Source: Pseudomonadota bacterium
GTDB taxonomy: Bacteria > Pseudomonadota > Alphaproteobacteria > Caulobacterales > Caulobacteraceae
NCBI GenBank assembly: GCA_023432855.1
Contig: JAEZEZ010000007.1
Span: 1-64,000, forward strand
Reading direction: 5' to 3'
DNA: 64,000 nucleotides
The translations under genes and the position numbers were made by a program. The notes beneath the pieces are model-generated. The model did not search any database and was not told the origin of the DNA. It saw only the letters and a list, made by a program, of their open reading frames with translations. Positions 15,259 through 23,181 of this stretch are shown here, piece after piece (the stretch's first letter is position 1; each line of letters opens with the position of its first letter).

Positions 15259-15813
15259 ATGATCGAACTGCGGGATCTCGACAGCAACGCGAGCGAGCAA
15301 CTGTTCCTGTGGCGACGCCAGCCGGATGTCGATCGCTGGATGTGCGGCCGCGTCGCCCAGACCCTCGACGAGCATCAGCGGTGGTTTGACCAGTTTCGCG
15401 ACGACCCCGACGCCAGGGGATGGCTCATCGTCCATGACGGCGCGCCGGTCGGTTTGCTGACCCTGCGAGGTCTGGCGGGCTGCGACCGCTGCGGCAACTG
15501 GGGATGGTACATCGGCGAAGCCTCGGCGCGGGGCCGCGGCGTGGGCCGCGCGGCTCAGGCCTTGGGGCTGGACAAGGCGTTCGCCGAACTCAGGCTGCAC
15601 AAGGTCGTCGCCGAAGTGCTTGCCGACAACGAAGCGGCCCTGAAGGCGCAGGCTTCAGCGGGTTTCCGGCGTGAAGGCTACCTGCGCAGCCATGCCCTGA
15701 AGGATGGCGCGTTTCGCGATGTCGTCCTGCTGGCCATTCTCGATGAGGAGTGGGCGGCTCGTCGCGAAGCGTTCCTCGCGTCGCTGCGCGAGGGCGGCTT
15801 CTTCGCCGCTTGA
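15259..15813 (+). CDS. PseH-like GNAT acetyltransferase (flagellin glycan synthesis)
   Basis: The 184-residue protein is a GNAT enzyme: MIELRDLDSNASEQLFLWRR at the start, the acetyl-CoA loop ARGRGVGRAAQA, and LHKVVAEVLADNEAALKAQASAGF. The order and spacing (WRRQPDVDRWM, NWGWYIGE, EGYLRSHALKDGAFRDVVLL) fit PseH/FlmH, which N-acetylates the UDP-4-amino sugar in pseudaminic acid synthesis. The position next to flagellin genes supports that. GGAAGGGC precedes the ATG. The rest of the pathway is not in the window; a pseudaminic-acid-associated methylase lies at 22480. A general GNAT role cannot be excluded. Confidence 0.75.
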   Translation: MIELRDLDSNASEQLFLWRRQPDVDRWMCGRVAQTLDEHQRWFDQFRDDPDARGWLIVHDGAPVGLLTLRGLAGCDRCGNWGWYIGEASARGRGVGRAAQALGLDKAFAELRLHKVVAEVLADNEAALKAQASAGFRREGYLRSHALKDGAFRDVVLLAILDEEWAARREAFLASLREGGFFAA

Positions 15814-15841
15814 CGGCACGGTAACGCTGCCCGGCGTACTC

Positions 15842-15856
15842 TGGCCCGTCCTTTGC
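15842..15856 (+). promoter_or_regulatory. sigma-54 promoter of the FlaEY-like gene
   Basis: TGGCCCGTCCTTTGC matches TGGCACG-N4-TTGC with GG and GC exactly ten bases apart, in the 55-base gap after the acetyltransferase gene. Counting from the GC at -13/-12, +1 falls at 15868, which is the A of the annotated ATG. Confidence 0.82.
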
Positions 15857-15867
15857 GGGGCGGGGCC

Positions 15868-18660
15868 ATGGTCGGGATCAACAACAGCTACGTGTTGGGG
15901 CTTTTCGGCGGCGCCGCGAACTTCGGTTCCGGCTTCGCCGGATACACGCCCGCGCCCGCGAAGAAGGACCCGACGCCGCCCTGGGCGACCAATTCGACGG
16001 CTCCGCGCGCCAATGACCTGGTCAAGCGGGTGATGGCGGGCCGGTCGTTCATCGACATGAACGCCGCTCAGCTGGACGTGAAGGGCGCCGGCCAGGACTA
16101 CCGTAAGCTGTTCGCCCTCTATCAGGGACTGAACGCGCTGCACGGACTGGCCGAGCGGATGGACGCCAAGGGCGTCGGCAGCTTCGAGCAGGGTCAGATC
16201 GCCCGCCGCTTCGAAACCGGCCTCGGCCAGGTGGCGGACTTCATTGACGGCCTGCGCCTCGACCAGCTCTCCGTCGCGCGCGGCCTATCGGCGTCCATCG
16301 TCAAGGCGGATGTAGCGATGAAGCGGCCGACCGCCGATTACGTGGGGGCGGTCGTCCATCGGGGCTCGTCCACGGATCCGGTCGCCGCCTTCCAGGGCGA
16401 CGTGACTTTCTCCATGAACGTCCAGAAGACCACGACGCTCAGCAACGGAACGGTGATCGACATCGGAGGCCCGATCGAAATCCAGGTCGACCTTGCCGAA
16501 ATGGGCGCAACCCCGCGCACTCTGGCGGCGGTCACCGAGTTCGTGAACGGGAAACTGGCGGATGCCGGCGTCGCGACCCGATGGGCGACCGAGCGCACCG
16601 CGGGCCAGGCCCGCAAGGTGGTGGTGAACGGCAGGGAGGTGACCCTCTCGCCGGAACCCGATCAGTACGCTCTCAAGATCAAGGGCTCGTTGGGAGAGCG
16701 ACTGTCCTTCACGGCGGCGGACAGCGCCGATGCCGTCTATGTCGTCCAGCAGGCGAACACCGGCGACGCCGCACGCAACCAGCTCCTCAAGTTTCAGTCC
16801 GACGTCGCGGCCGCGGGTTCCCCCGCCGCTGCGACGCCCAGACCGGGCGAGACCTACTGGGTCGAAGGACGCGCCTTCCAGGTGGAGCTCGGCGCGGCGG
16901 TGGAAACCGCTCGCGCCGTGGCGACCGGCCCGGACGGGGCGGTCTATGTGCTGGCCGATGTCGACCAGGCTGTCGCGGGTCAGACTCTCAAGGGTGAACG
17001 CGATGTCGCCCTGCTCAAATACGATTCAGCCGGACGATTGATTTATGCGCGCACCCTGGGCGCGTCGGAAAGCGCGAGCGGCTACGCGCTCGCCGTCGAC
17101 GCGGACGGCAAGGTCGCTGTCGCGGGCTCCGTTACGGGCGTCCTCGACAAGGGCGACGATGGGCTGGACGGGGCGAAGTCCGACAGCTTCGTCACCGTCT
17201 TCGACGCCAACGGCGACGAACTCTGGACCCAGCGACGCGGTGCGCGGGCCGAGGACGAGGCCCAGTCCGTCAGCTTCGGGGCCGACGGCTCCGTCTACGT
17301 CGCCGGCCGCGCCCGCTCGGCCATGCCGGGAGCCGACTCCCTCGGCGGCTGGGACTCTTACCTGCAGGGCTTCAGTCCGCCGGCCAGTCCCGGCCAGTCC
17401 GGCCTGCCGAAGTTCGCGACTCAGTTCGGAAGCACTGGAGAAGACCGCGCCACCGCCATGACGATGGACGGGAACGCCGTGCTCGTCGGGGGCGTCGAGA
17501 ACGGGCGTGCGGTCGTGCGCCGATACGCGCTCCAGGTCTCTGGCCCCCCGGTCCTGGAAAGCGTTCGCGACCTCGGCGAAATCCAGGGTGGCGAGATTAC
17601 TGGCCTTGCCGTGCAGAACGGCCGCCTGATCGTCACCGGCGCTTCCGGGAACGCCTCGCTGTCGGCCGGGGCGACGACGCGGGCGCACAGCGGCGGGACG
17701 GACGCCTTCGTCGCCGCGTTGGAAACCGACCTCGGTGCGTCGGCCGCAGACCGGCTCACCTGGTTCGGCGGGGCCGGCGCCGACAAGGCGACATCGGCCG
17801 CATTCTCGGGCGGACAAGTCTGGATCGCGGGGACGAGTCCCTCGTCCCTCCCGTCCACCTCCACCGGCGACGCGCCCTACGGCACGGTGAGGGACGTGGA
17901 GGGCTTTCTCGCCCGGATCGATCCGCTGACGGGCGCGATCGAATACGAAAAGCGGTTTCACGCGGACGGAAACACCGCTGCGCCCCGCGCCATCGCGGTC
18001 GGCCAGGGCGGGGCCAGCGTCCTCGACCGTCTTGGCTTTCCGCAGGGCGTGATCGACGGGTCGGACTCGGCGAAGGTGGTGGCCGGAACCTCGGTGCGGG
18101 CGGGTGATCGCTTCTTCGTCGAAGGACCGTTCGGCCGGAAGGCTGTAGTCATCGAGGCTGCAGACACCCTGGCGACCCTCGCCAAGAAAATCGAACGGGC
18201 CGCCGGTTTCGCCGTGACGGTTTCGGTGGCTAAGGACGTCCTCCGGCAGACTGACGAGAAGGATCCGGAGACGGCGATCTACGGCGCCTTCGAGCGCCTG
18301 CAGATCAAACCGCGCGACAAGCGTTCGCGCGTCGAGATCTCGGCCGGCGATCTCGGGACGGACGCCCTTGCGGCGCTGGGGCTCGACGAGGCCGTTATCC
18401 ACGAGAAGCCCGTGGACGCCAGCAAGGGCGAGCCGCTCTACGGCCTGGCGCTCTCCCGAAACCTGCGCCTGGATTCCAAGGCGGGGATCAAGGCCGCCCT
18501 CGACGCGATCGGAGCGGCCCTCGCCACCGTGCGCACCGCCTATCGTGATCTGGTCGACGCTGGAAAACCCAAGTCGCCCTCCGTCACCGGTCCCGCGCCG
18601 CTCTATCTGCAGAATCAGCTCGCCAACTATCAGGCCGCCCTGGACCGTCTCGGCGGTTGA
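15868..18660 (+). CDS. FlaEY-like flagellar regulatory protein with beta-propeller repeats
   Basis: The 930-residue protein begins MVGINNSYVLGLFGGAANFG. The first ~300 residues are helical then mixed; the middle (about 330-700) holds SBBP-type propeller repeats such as VALLKYDSAGRLIYARTLG, VAVAGSVTG, VTVFDANGDELWTQRRGA and GSVYVAGRA. The last part ends in a helical segment (SPTVTG-like linker then YLQNQLANYQAALDRLGG). Its size, sigma-54 promoter and place beside flagellins fit FlaEY of Caulobacter, reported to affect flagellin expression and assembly. Identity is inferred from context more than from motifs. The sigma-54 site would put +1 on the ATG, so the start may be leaderless or lie downstream (GTG at 15892). 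Confidence 0.68.
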   Translation: MVGINNSYVLGLFGGAANFGSGFAGYTPAPAKKDPTPPWATNSTAPRANDLVKRVMAGRSFIDMNAAQLDVKGAGQDYRKLFALYQGLNALHGLAERMDAKGVGSFEQGQIARRFETGLGQVADFIDGLRLDQLSVARGLSASIVKADVAMKRPTADYVGAVVHRGSSTDPVAAFQGDVTFSMNVQKTTTLSNGTVIDIGGPIEIQVDLAEMGATPRTLAAVTEFVNGKLADAGVATRWATERTAGQARKVVVNGREVTLSPEPDQYALKIKGSLGERLSFTAADSADAVYVVQQANTGDAARNQLLKFQSDVAAAGSPAAATPRPGETYWVEGRAFQVELGAAVETARAVATGPDGAVYVLADVDQAVAGQTLKGERDVALLKYDSAGRLIYARTLGASESASGYALAVDADGKVAVAGSVTGVLDKGDDGLDGAKSDSFVTVFDANGDELWTQRRGARAEDEAQSVSFGADGSVYVAGRARSAMPGADSLGGWDSYLQGFSPPASPGQSGLPKFATQFGSTGEDRATAMTMDGNAVLVGGVENGRAVVRRYALQVSGPPVLESVRDLGEIQGGEITGLAVQNGRLIVTGASGNASLSAGATTRAHSGGTDAFVAALETDLGASAADRLTWFGGAGADKATSAAFSGGQVWIAGTSPSSLPSTSTGDAPYGTVRDVEGFLARIDPLTGAIEYEKRFHADGNTAAPRAIAVGQGGASVLDRLGFPQGVIDGSDSAKVVAGTSVRAGDRFFVEGPFGRKAVVIEAADTLATLAKKIERAAGFAVTVSVAKDVLRQTDEKDPETAIYGAFERLQIKPRDKRSRVEISAGDLGTDALAALGLDEAVIHEKPVDASKGEPLYGLALSRNLRLDSKAGIKAALDAIGAALATVRTAYRDLVDAGKPKSPSVTGPAPLYLQNQLANYQAALDRLGG

Positions 18661-18718
18661 CGCGCAGTTGCGCGCAGGCGTTATTGCGCCCGGCGACGGC
18701 GCGCACTAGGCGAGGATC

Positions 18719-19375
18719 ATGGAGCAGAAGAACGTCATTCTGGCGGTAGGCGCGGGCGTTGCGGTCCTGCTGGGCGTGATCATCGCCATCATGCTGGCGG
18801 GTCGCGGCAAGGCGCCCGAAGCGCCTCCCGAGGAAAAGGGCGCTCTGAGCGTCGACGTGAAGGAGGCCCCCGCGCTCGACCCGACGCGTCAGCTTCGCTG
18901 CTACGTCAATGGTCAGTTCGTGGGCGAGACCAGCCTCAACGAGTGCGCCCGGCGCAACGGAGTCTCCGCCCAGTCGCTGGACGTCGGACTGGATGAGAGC
19001 GGCGCCCTGGTCGCGGCGGAAACGGCTTCGCTCGCGCCGCCGCCGGTCCTGCCCGAGCCGGTGGACGTGGCCGAAGCGCCGGTGGACGCGCCCGTCGACC
19101 AGCCGCGCCCCGTCGATGATGAATTCGAGATCGCGCCGCGCGACCGTCCCGGCGCCCAGTGTCTGCGCCACACCGGAGGAGGCTGGCGGCAGCTGTCCTC
19201 CGACGTTTCGCTCGAAACCTGCGTCTCGCTGCTGTTCGACGGCCAGTGCGTCCGGCCGGGCGACGCGGTGTACGGCCGCTGGGGCGAGCAGACCCTGCGT
19301 CTCGTGCCTGGGCGGATCGAGCAGTCCTCGGACAACCGGAGCTTCCGCACCCTCGAGAGGAGGCCCTCATGCTGA
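18719..19375 (+). CDS. inner-membrane-anchored periplasmic protein, unknown
   Basis: The 218-residue protein has one N-terminal membrane helix (about residues 7-27), then an acidic/proline-rich linker and two cysteine-containing modules: RCYVNGQFVGETSLNECARRNGV near residue 60 (in parts) and a second with QCLRHTGGGW...ETCVSLLFDGQCV near 145. GGCGAGGA precedes the ATG. Its stop overlaps the start of the next gene (ATGCTGA), so the two are translationally coupled. Its place after the FlaEY-like gene and before ssb offers no firm functional clue. Confidence 0.72.
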   Translation: MEQKNVILAVGAGVAVLLGVIIAIMLAGRGKAPEAPPEEKGALSVDVKEAPALDPTRQLRCYVNGQFVGETSLNECARRNGVSAQSLDVGLDESGALVAAETASLAPPPVLPEPVDVAEAPVDAPVDQPRPVDDEFEIAPRDRPGAQCLRHTGGGWRQLSSDVSLETCVSLLFDGQCVRPGDAVYGRWGEQTLRLVPGRIEQSSDNRSFRTLERRPSC

Positions 19376-19770
19376 GGCGTATGGTCGTGGTCGCCACTGC
19401 GGCCGCAGCGCTTGTGGCCTGCCAGTCCGGCGCGCAGGCTCCCCGCGATCCCGGCGTCTGTTACCAGGTGACGGTGCGCGAGGGCGAAGAGGTGAAGTTC
19501 AACAAGCTGGCTGATGATCAGCCGACCATGGAGGCGTGCATCGCACGTCTCGAGGAAATGCGAATTCGTTTCCTGCGCATGGGCGGTTCGCGGCGCGAAG
19601 TGATCGGCGCGTACCAGGGCAAGTTCCTGTTCATCGATTCTGCAGGGGTCTCAGTCGCCGACAGCCTTACGAGCGGCCGCTTCTTCGCGTTCACCCGGGC
19701 TCCGGACGGGACCTTGGCCCTGCCGAACCTGGTCAACCAGCCCGGGACCGACGGGCCGGAACAGAAATAG
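19369..19770 (+). CDS. predicted lipoprotein, coupled to the gene before it
   Basis: The 133-residue protein has a signal peptide with a lipobox-like end (AAALVAC-QS), so it is probably lipid-modified at Cys18 and held in the envelope. The mature part begins PRDPGVCYQVTVREGEEVKF and contains a helical stretch with CIARLEEMRIRFLRMGG. GAGAGGAGG precedes the ATG at 19369, and it overlaps the upstream stop by seven bases. No family recognised. The stop codon lies inside the LexA-type box in front of ssb. Confidence 0.75.
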   Translation: MLRRMVVVATAAAALVACQSGAQAPRDPGVCYQVTVREGEEVKFNKLADDQPTMEACIARLEEMRIRFLRMGGSRREVIGAYQGKFLFIDSAGVSVADSLTSGRFFAFTRAPDGTLALPNLVNQPGTDGPEQK

Positions 19771-19773
19771 AAC
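19759..19773 (+). promoter_or_regulatory. LexA (SOS) box upstream of ssb
   Basis: GAAC-AGAAATA-GAAC on the plus strand is GTTC-N7-GTTC on the other, the alphaproteobacterial LexA operator. It lies 75 bases before the ssb start, and overlaps the end of the preceding lipoprotein gene. ssb is a plausible SOS target. Confidence 0.75.
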
Positions 19774-19847
19774 AAAGTTCTTGATTCACGCATCCGCCGT
19801 TGTAGGGTGCGCGGCCGGGAACCCTTACAGGAAAAGGAACGGGTCCG

Positions 19848-20321
19848 ATGGCGGGCAGCGTAAACAAAGTCATTCTCGTGGGTAATCTGGGCAAGGATCC
19901 GGAAATCCGCACCCTCAACTCCGGCGACCGCGTCGCCAACCTGCGCCTGGCGACTTCCGAACAGTGGCGCGACAAGGCCACGGGCGAGCGCAAAGAAAAG
20001 ACCGAATGGCACTCGGTCGTCATCTTCAACGACAATCTGGTCAAGGTCGCCGAGAACTACCTGCGCAAGGGCTCGACGGTGTACATCGAAGGCGCGCTGC
20101 AGACGCGCAAGTGGACCGACCAGAACGGCGTCGAAAAGTACTCGACCGAGGTGGTGCTCCAGAAGTTCCGCGGCGAATTGACAATGCTGGGCGGTCGCGG
20201 TGATCGCGACTCCTCCGGCCCATCGTCGTCGGACGACTACGGGTTCGGCGCTTCTTCCGGCCCGGCGAAGGCCTCGGGACCGAAGGAAAGCTTCGAACTG
20301 GACGACGAGATCCCGTTCTAG
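19848..20321 (+). CDS. ssb: single-stranded DNA-binding protein
   Basis: The 157-residue protein has the OB fold of SSB (SVNKVILVGNLGKDPEIRTL, KTEWHSVVIFNDNLVKVAENYL, VYIEGALQTRKWTD), a glycine/serine-rich linker and the acidic tip LDDEIPF that recruits replication and repair partners. It coats single-stranded DNA as a tetramer. GGAACGGGT precedes the ATG. A candidate promoter TTGATT-16-TAGGGT lies around 19781-19808, next to the LexA box. Its TAG stop shares a base with the GTG start of the next gene. Confidence 0.97.
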   Translation: MAGSVNKVILVGNLGKDPEIRTLNSGDRVANLRLATSEQWRDKATGERKEKTEWHSVVIFNDNLVKVAENYLRKGSTVYIEGALQTRKWTDQNGVEKYSTEVVLQKFRGELTMLGGRGDRDSSGPSSSDDYGFGASSGPAKASGPKESFELDDEIPF

Positions 20322-20782
20322 TGCCCGCCGTCGTGCGGGAGGCCTACAGCTACCGCAACGATGCCGACGTACCGGAGTTTCCAGACGACCGGCCGATCAT
20401 CGTTTTTGACGGACACTGTGTGCTTTGCTCTGGCTGGGCTCGCTTCGTGCTGCGACATGATCGTCGAATGCGATACCGGCTGTTGCCGGCGCAGACGCCG
20501 CTGGGACGAGCGATCTATCTTCACTATGGCCTCGACCCGGTGGACTTCGAGACGAACCTCCTGATCGAGGACGGGCGACTGCTGGTGAAGTCGGAGGGGA
20601 CCATCCGCATGTTTGAGGGCCTCGGTTTCCCTTGGCGGCTGGCGACCGCGGCGCGGGTGCTTCCACTCGGGCTGCGTGACCGACTGTATGGCTTCGTTGC
20701 GCGCAACCGCCTGGCCTGGTTCGGTCGCCGCGAAGTCTGCTTCCTCGCCCAAGCCGGAGACGAGGAGCGTTTCCTCTCGTGA
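20321..20782 (+). CDS. DCC family thiol-disulfide oxidoreductase-like protein (DUF393)
   Basis: The 153-residue protein has the family signature VFDGHCVLC (Cys33, Cys36), followed by a helical region and a C-terminal WFGRREVCFL. The DCC/YuxK family has a thioredoxin-like CxxC; its role is not firmly known. The GTG start at 20321 overlaps the ssb stop by one base and its own stop overlaps the next gene by four, so all three are probably translated in a coupled way. Confidence 0.82.
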   Translation: MPAVVREAYSYRNDADVPEFPDDRPIIVFDGHCVLCSGWARFVLRHDRRMRYRLLPAQTPLGRAIYLHYGLDPVDFETNLLIEDGRLLVKSEGTIRMFEGLGFPWRLATAARVLPLGLRDRLYGFVARNRLAWFGRREVCFLAQAGDEERFLS

Positions 20783-22467
20783 CTGTGCGCGTACTCCTCG
20801 TCGGGGGGTACGGCACGTTCGGTGGCCGCTTGGCGCGACTGCTGGCGGCAGACCGCCGCTTCTGCATCATCATCGCCGGGCGGTCACTGGACCAGGCGGC
20901 TGCCTTCTGTTCGACGCTGCCGGACGGGGCGGAGCGGCTACCGCTGGCATTCGACCGCGACGGGGACATCGAAGCCGGTCTGGACGAGGCGCGCCCGGAC
21001 CTCGTCATCGACGCAGCGGGACCTTTCCAGCTGTACGGCGACGACCCCTATCGACTGGCGCGGGCGTGCATCGAACGGGGCTCATCGTACGCCGATCTCG
21101 CCGACAGCGCAGACTTCGTCTCCGGCATCGCCGAGTTGGACATCGCAGCGCGGGCGGCGGGGGTTTTCCTTCTGTCCGGCCTGAGCACGTTTCCGGCCTT
21201 GTCTGGAGCGGTGGTGCGCGAGTTGTCCCGGGATTTCGAGGAAGTCACGGCTGTTCGTGCTGGGGTCATGCCGTCGCCCTGGGCTGGCGTGGGCCTCAGT
21301 GTCGTGCGCGCGGTGGCGAGCTATGCCGGCAAACCGCTGGCGGTCCGACGCTGCGGCAAAATTGCGAAGCGCTACGCCCTGATCGACAGCGTGCGGCGGA
21401 CCGTCGCCGTACCGGGTGAAATCCCGCTGCGGAACACGCGGTTCTCACTGGCCGAGACCCCGGACCTGAGGCTGTTGATGGCTGCAGGTGACGTGTGGAC
21501 GGGCGCCGGGCCGCAGCCTGAGATGCTGCACGACGCTCTGCGCGGACTGGCATGGCTCGTTCGTCTGCGCATAGTTGGATCGCTTGCGCCCTTGGCGAGG
21601 CTGTTACACCGGGCGACGGAGGTCTTCCGTTGGGGCGAGCGGCGGGGCGGAATGTTCCTTGAGGTGGACGGCCGGCGGGACGGGCGTCCGGTCTCGCGTG
21701 CTTGGCACCTGTCGGCGGACGGGGACAGGGGGCCGTTCGTGCCTTCCATAGGTGCGGCGGCAGTGGCTCGTTCCGTGGCGCTTGGTCGCCTTCCGAGACC
21801 CGGCGCGCGCGCGGCTGGGGGAGAGCTGCACCTGACGGACTATGCGCCGGACTTCGCGGCGCTCGGCATCGCGACCGGGCGGTGGGAGGCCGTCCCGCAC
21901 GACACGCCCCTCTACCAGCGGGCTCTGGGGGAAGCCTGGCTGCGACTGCCAGCGCCGTTACGGGCGATGCATGCGGGCGGCGAAGAACGGGTAGTTCACG
22001 GCCAGGCCAAGGTGGAGCGCGGCGGCGGTCTCTTGGCCTGGACAGTTGCGGCGGTGATGGGGCTGCCGAAGGCTGGCGACGCGGTTCCGGTAGAGGTCCG
22101 CTTTACCCGCCGTGGCCAGGGCGAGGTTTGGCGACGCACCTTCGCAGGGCGCTCATTCAGCAGCACACAGGAACTGGGGCGCGGACGCTCGGAGCGGTTG
22201 CTGGTCGAGCGCTTCGGTCCGGTCGCCGTGGGCATGGCCGTGGTGGTTGAGCAGGAGCGCCTGCGGCTGTCGATCCGTCGCGCCACCCTATTCGGCGTGC
22301 CACTGCCGCCGTGGCTGCGACCCAGCTGCGGCGACACCTTCGAGCATGCCTCCGATGGCCGCTTCAACTTCCACGTGGAGCTTCATGCGCCTCTTGCGGG
22401 GCTGGTGGTTCGCTACCGCGGCTGGTTGGGGACCAGTGCTGTGACGGATGACCAGCGGTCATTGTAG
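20779..22467 (+). CDS. NAD(P)-binding (saccharopine dehydrogenase-like) protein with C-terminal DUF4166
   Basis: The 562-residue protein begins with a Rossmann fold (VRVLLVGGYGTFGGRLARLL) typical of saccharopine dehydrogenase-like enzymes, with AGPFQLYG and CIERGSSYADLADS next. The last ~190 residues (from about LPAPLRAMHAGG) match the DUF4166 pattern, with TFRGRSF-like FAGRSFSS and a final beta-rich part. Substrate unknown. GTG start, overlapping the DCC gene by four bases. GC-rich like its neighbours, so not a recent import. Confidence 0.78.
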   Translation: MTVRVLLVGGYGTFGGRLARLLAADRRFCIIIAGRSLDQAAAFCSTLPDGAERLPLAFDRDGDIEAGLDEARPDLVIDAAGPFQLYGDDPYRLARACIERGSSYADLADSADFVSGIAELDIAARAAGVFLLSGLSTFPALSGAVVRELSRDFEEVTAVRAGVMPSPWAGVGLSVVRAVASYAGKPLAVRRCGKIAKRYALIDSVRRTVAVPGEIPLRNTRFSLAETPDLRLLMAAGDVWTGAGPQPEMLHDALRGLAWLVRLRIVGSLAPLARLLHRATEVFRWGERRGGMFLEVDGRRDGRPVSRAWHLSADGDRGPFVPSIGAAAVARSVALGRLPRPGARAAGGELHLTDYAPDFAALGIATGRWEAVPHDTPLYQRALGEAWLRLPAPLRAMHAGGEERVVHGQAKVERGGGLLAWTVAAVMGLPKAGDAVPVEVRFTRRGQGEVWRRTFAGRSFSSTQELGRGRSERLLVERFGPVAVGMAVVVEQERLRLSIRRATLFGVPLPPWLRPSCGDTFEHASDGRFNFHVELHAPLAGLVVRYRGWLGTSAVTDDQRSL

Positions 22468-22479
22468 CTGCCTTCTGGG

Positions 22480-23118
22480 TTAGTGCTTCCGGAAGAGCCA
22501 CCAGGTCAGGTTGTCGAGGCCCGTAGCCCGCTTCCACGCGAAGCCGTAGTCCACCAGGGTCAGGTCCGGGAAATTGTCCAGGTAGAACGCGCCGAAGTCG
22601 CGCTTGAAGAGGGCGGCTTGGTGACCGCGGTACAGGACCTCCTGCTCGACATCAGAAAAATACTCGGCGCAGACCACCCATCGTCGGGCTACGCGGACGA
22701 TTTCGCTGCACGAGGCCAGGAGGTCATCTGGATGGATGTGTATGAGCACGCCGCTGGTCATGACGAGATCGGCCTGTCCGTCCCCCATGGGTATGTTGGA
22801 CGCCACGCCGTCGAAGATCCGGTCAGCCGGCAGCACGGCGTCCTTGCGCAGTCGCGCCCGGGCGTCCTCGTTCGGTTCGAGCGCGTAGAGATCGGCCGTC
22901 GTCACCCGCGACAGCGCGCGCAGGTTCAGGCCGATGTTCGCGCCCACTTCCAGCAGGCTTCGGGGCGGTTCGCCCACCGTTCCGCGCAGCACACGGGCCC
23001 AGTGGACGCTCAGGGCGGCGAGCTTGGCGTCGTCCGGGACGTTGCGTGAGATGTACTCGCTGCCGAAAGGACCGCGCCACAGGCGCTCCTGGTCGCTTTG
23101 GGGCCGGCCGGAGGTCAT
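22480..23118 (-). CDS. pseudaminic-acid-associated class I methyltransferase
   Basis: The 212-residue protein starts with QERLWRGPFGSEYISRN, which resembles the pseudaminic acid biosynthesis-associated methylase family, then a SAM site with LLEVGANIGLNLRAL and ALEPNEDAR. The ATG at 23118 is chosen, with AGGAAGG eleven bases upstream; the longer frame adds an unconserved N-terminus. Methylation of a nonulosonic acid or its linked protein is inferred from the family. With the PseH-like gene 7 kb away it suggests flagellin glycosylation. Confidence 0.75.
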   Translation of the reverse strand: MTSGRPQSDQERLWRGPFGSEYISRNVPDDAKLAALSVHWARVLRGTVGEPPRSLLEVGANIGLNLRALSRVTTADLYALEPNEDARARLRKDAVLPADRIFDGVASNIPMGDGQADLVMTSGVLIHIHPDDLLASCSEIVRVARRWVVCAEYFSDVEQEVLYRGHQAALFKRDFGAFYLDNFPDLTLVDYGFAWKRATGLDNLTWWLFRKH

Positions 23119-23181
23119 GGGCGGGAAGTCCTTCCTGAGTGAACTGGAACCTGAGCTTTCCGCCAACAGGTTCTGCTCGCG

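Noticed and set aside
19769..19781. AGAACAAAGTTCT inverted repeat upstream of ssb as a second LexA site
   Set aside because: It is a 5-3-5 palindrome, unlike the GTTC-N7-GTTC direct-repeat site, and overlaps the better-matching box; probably coincidental.
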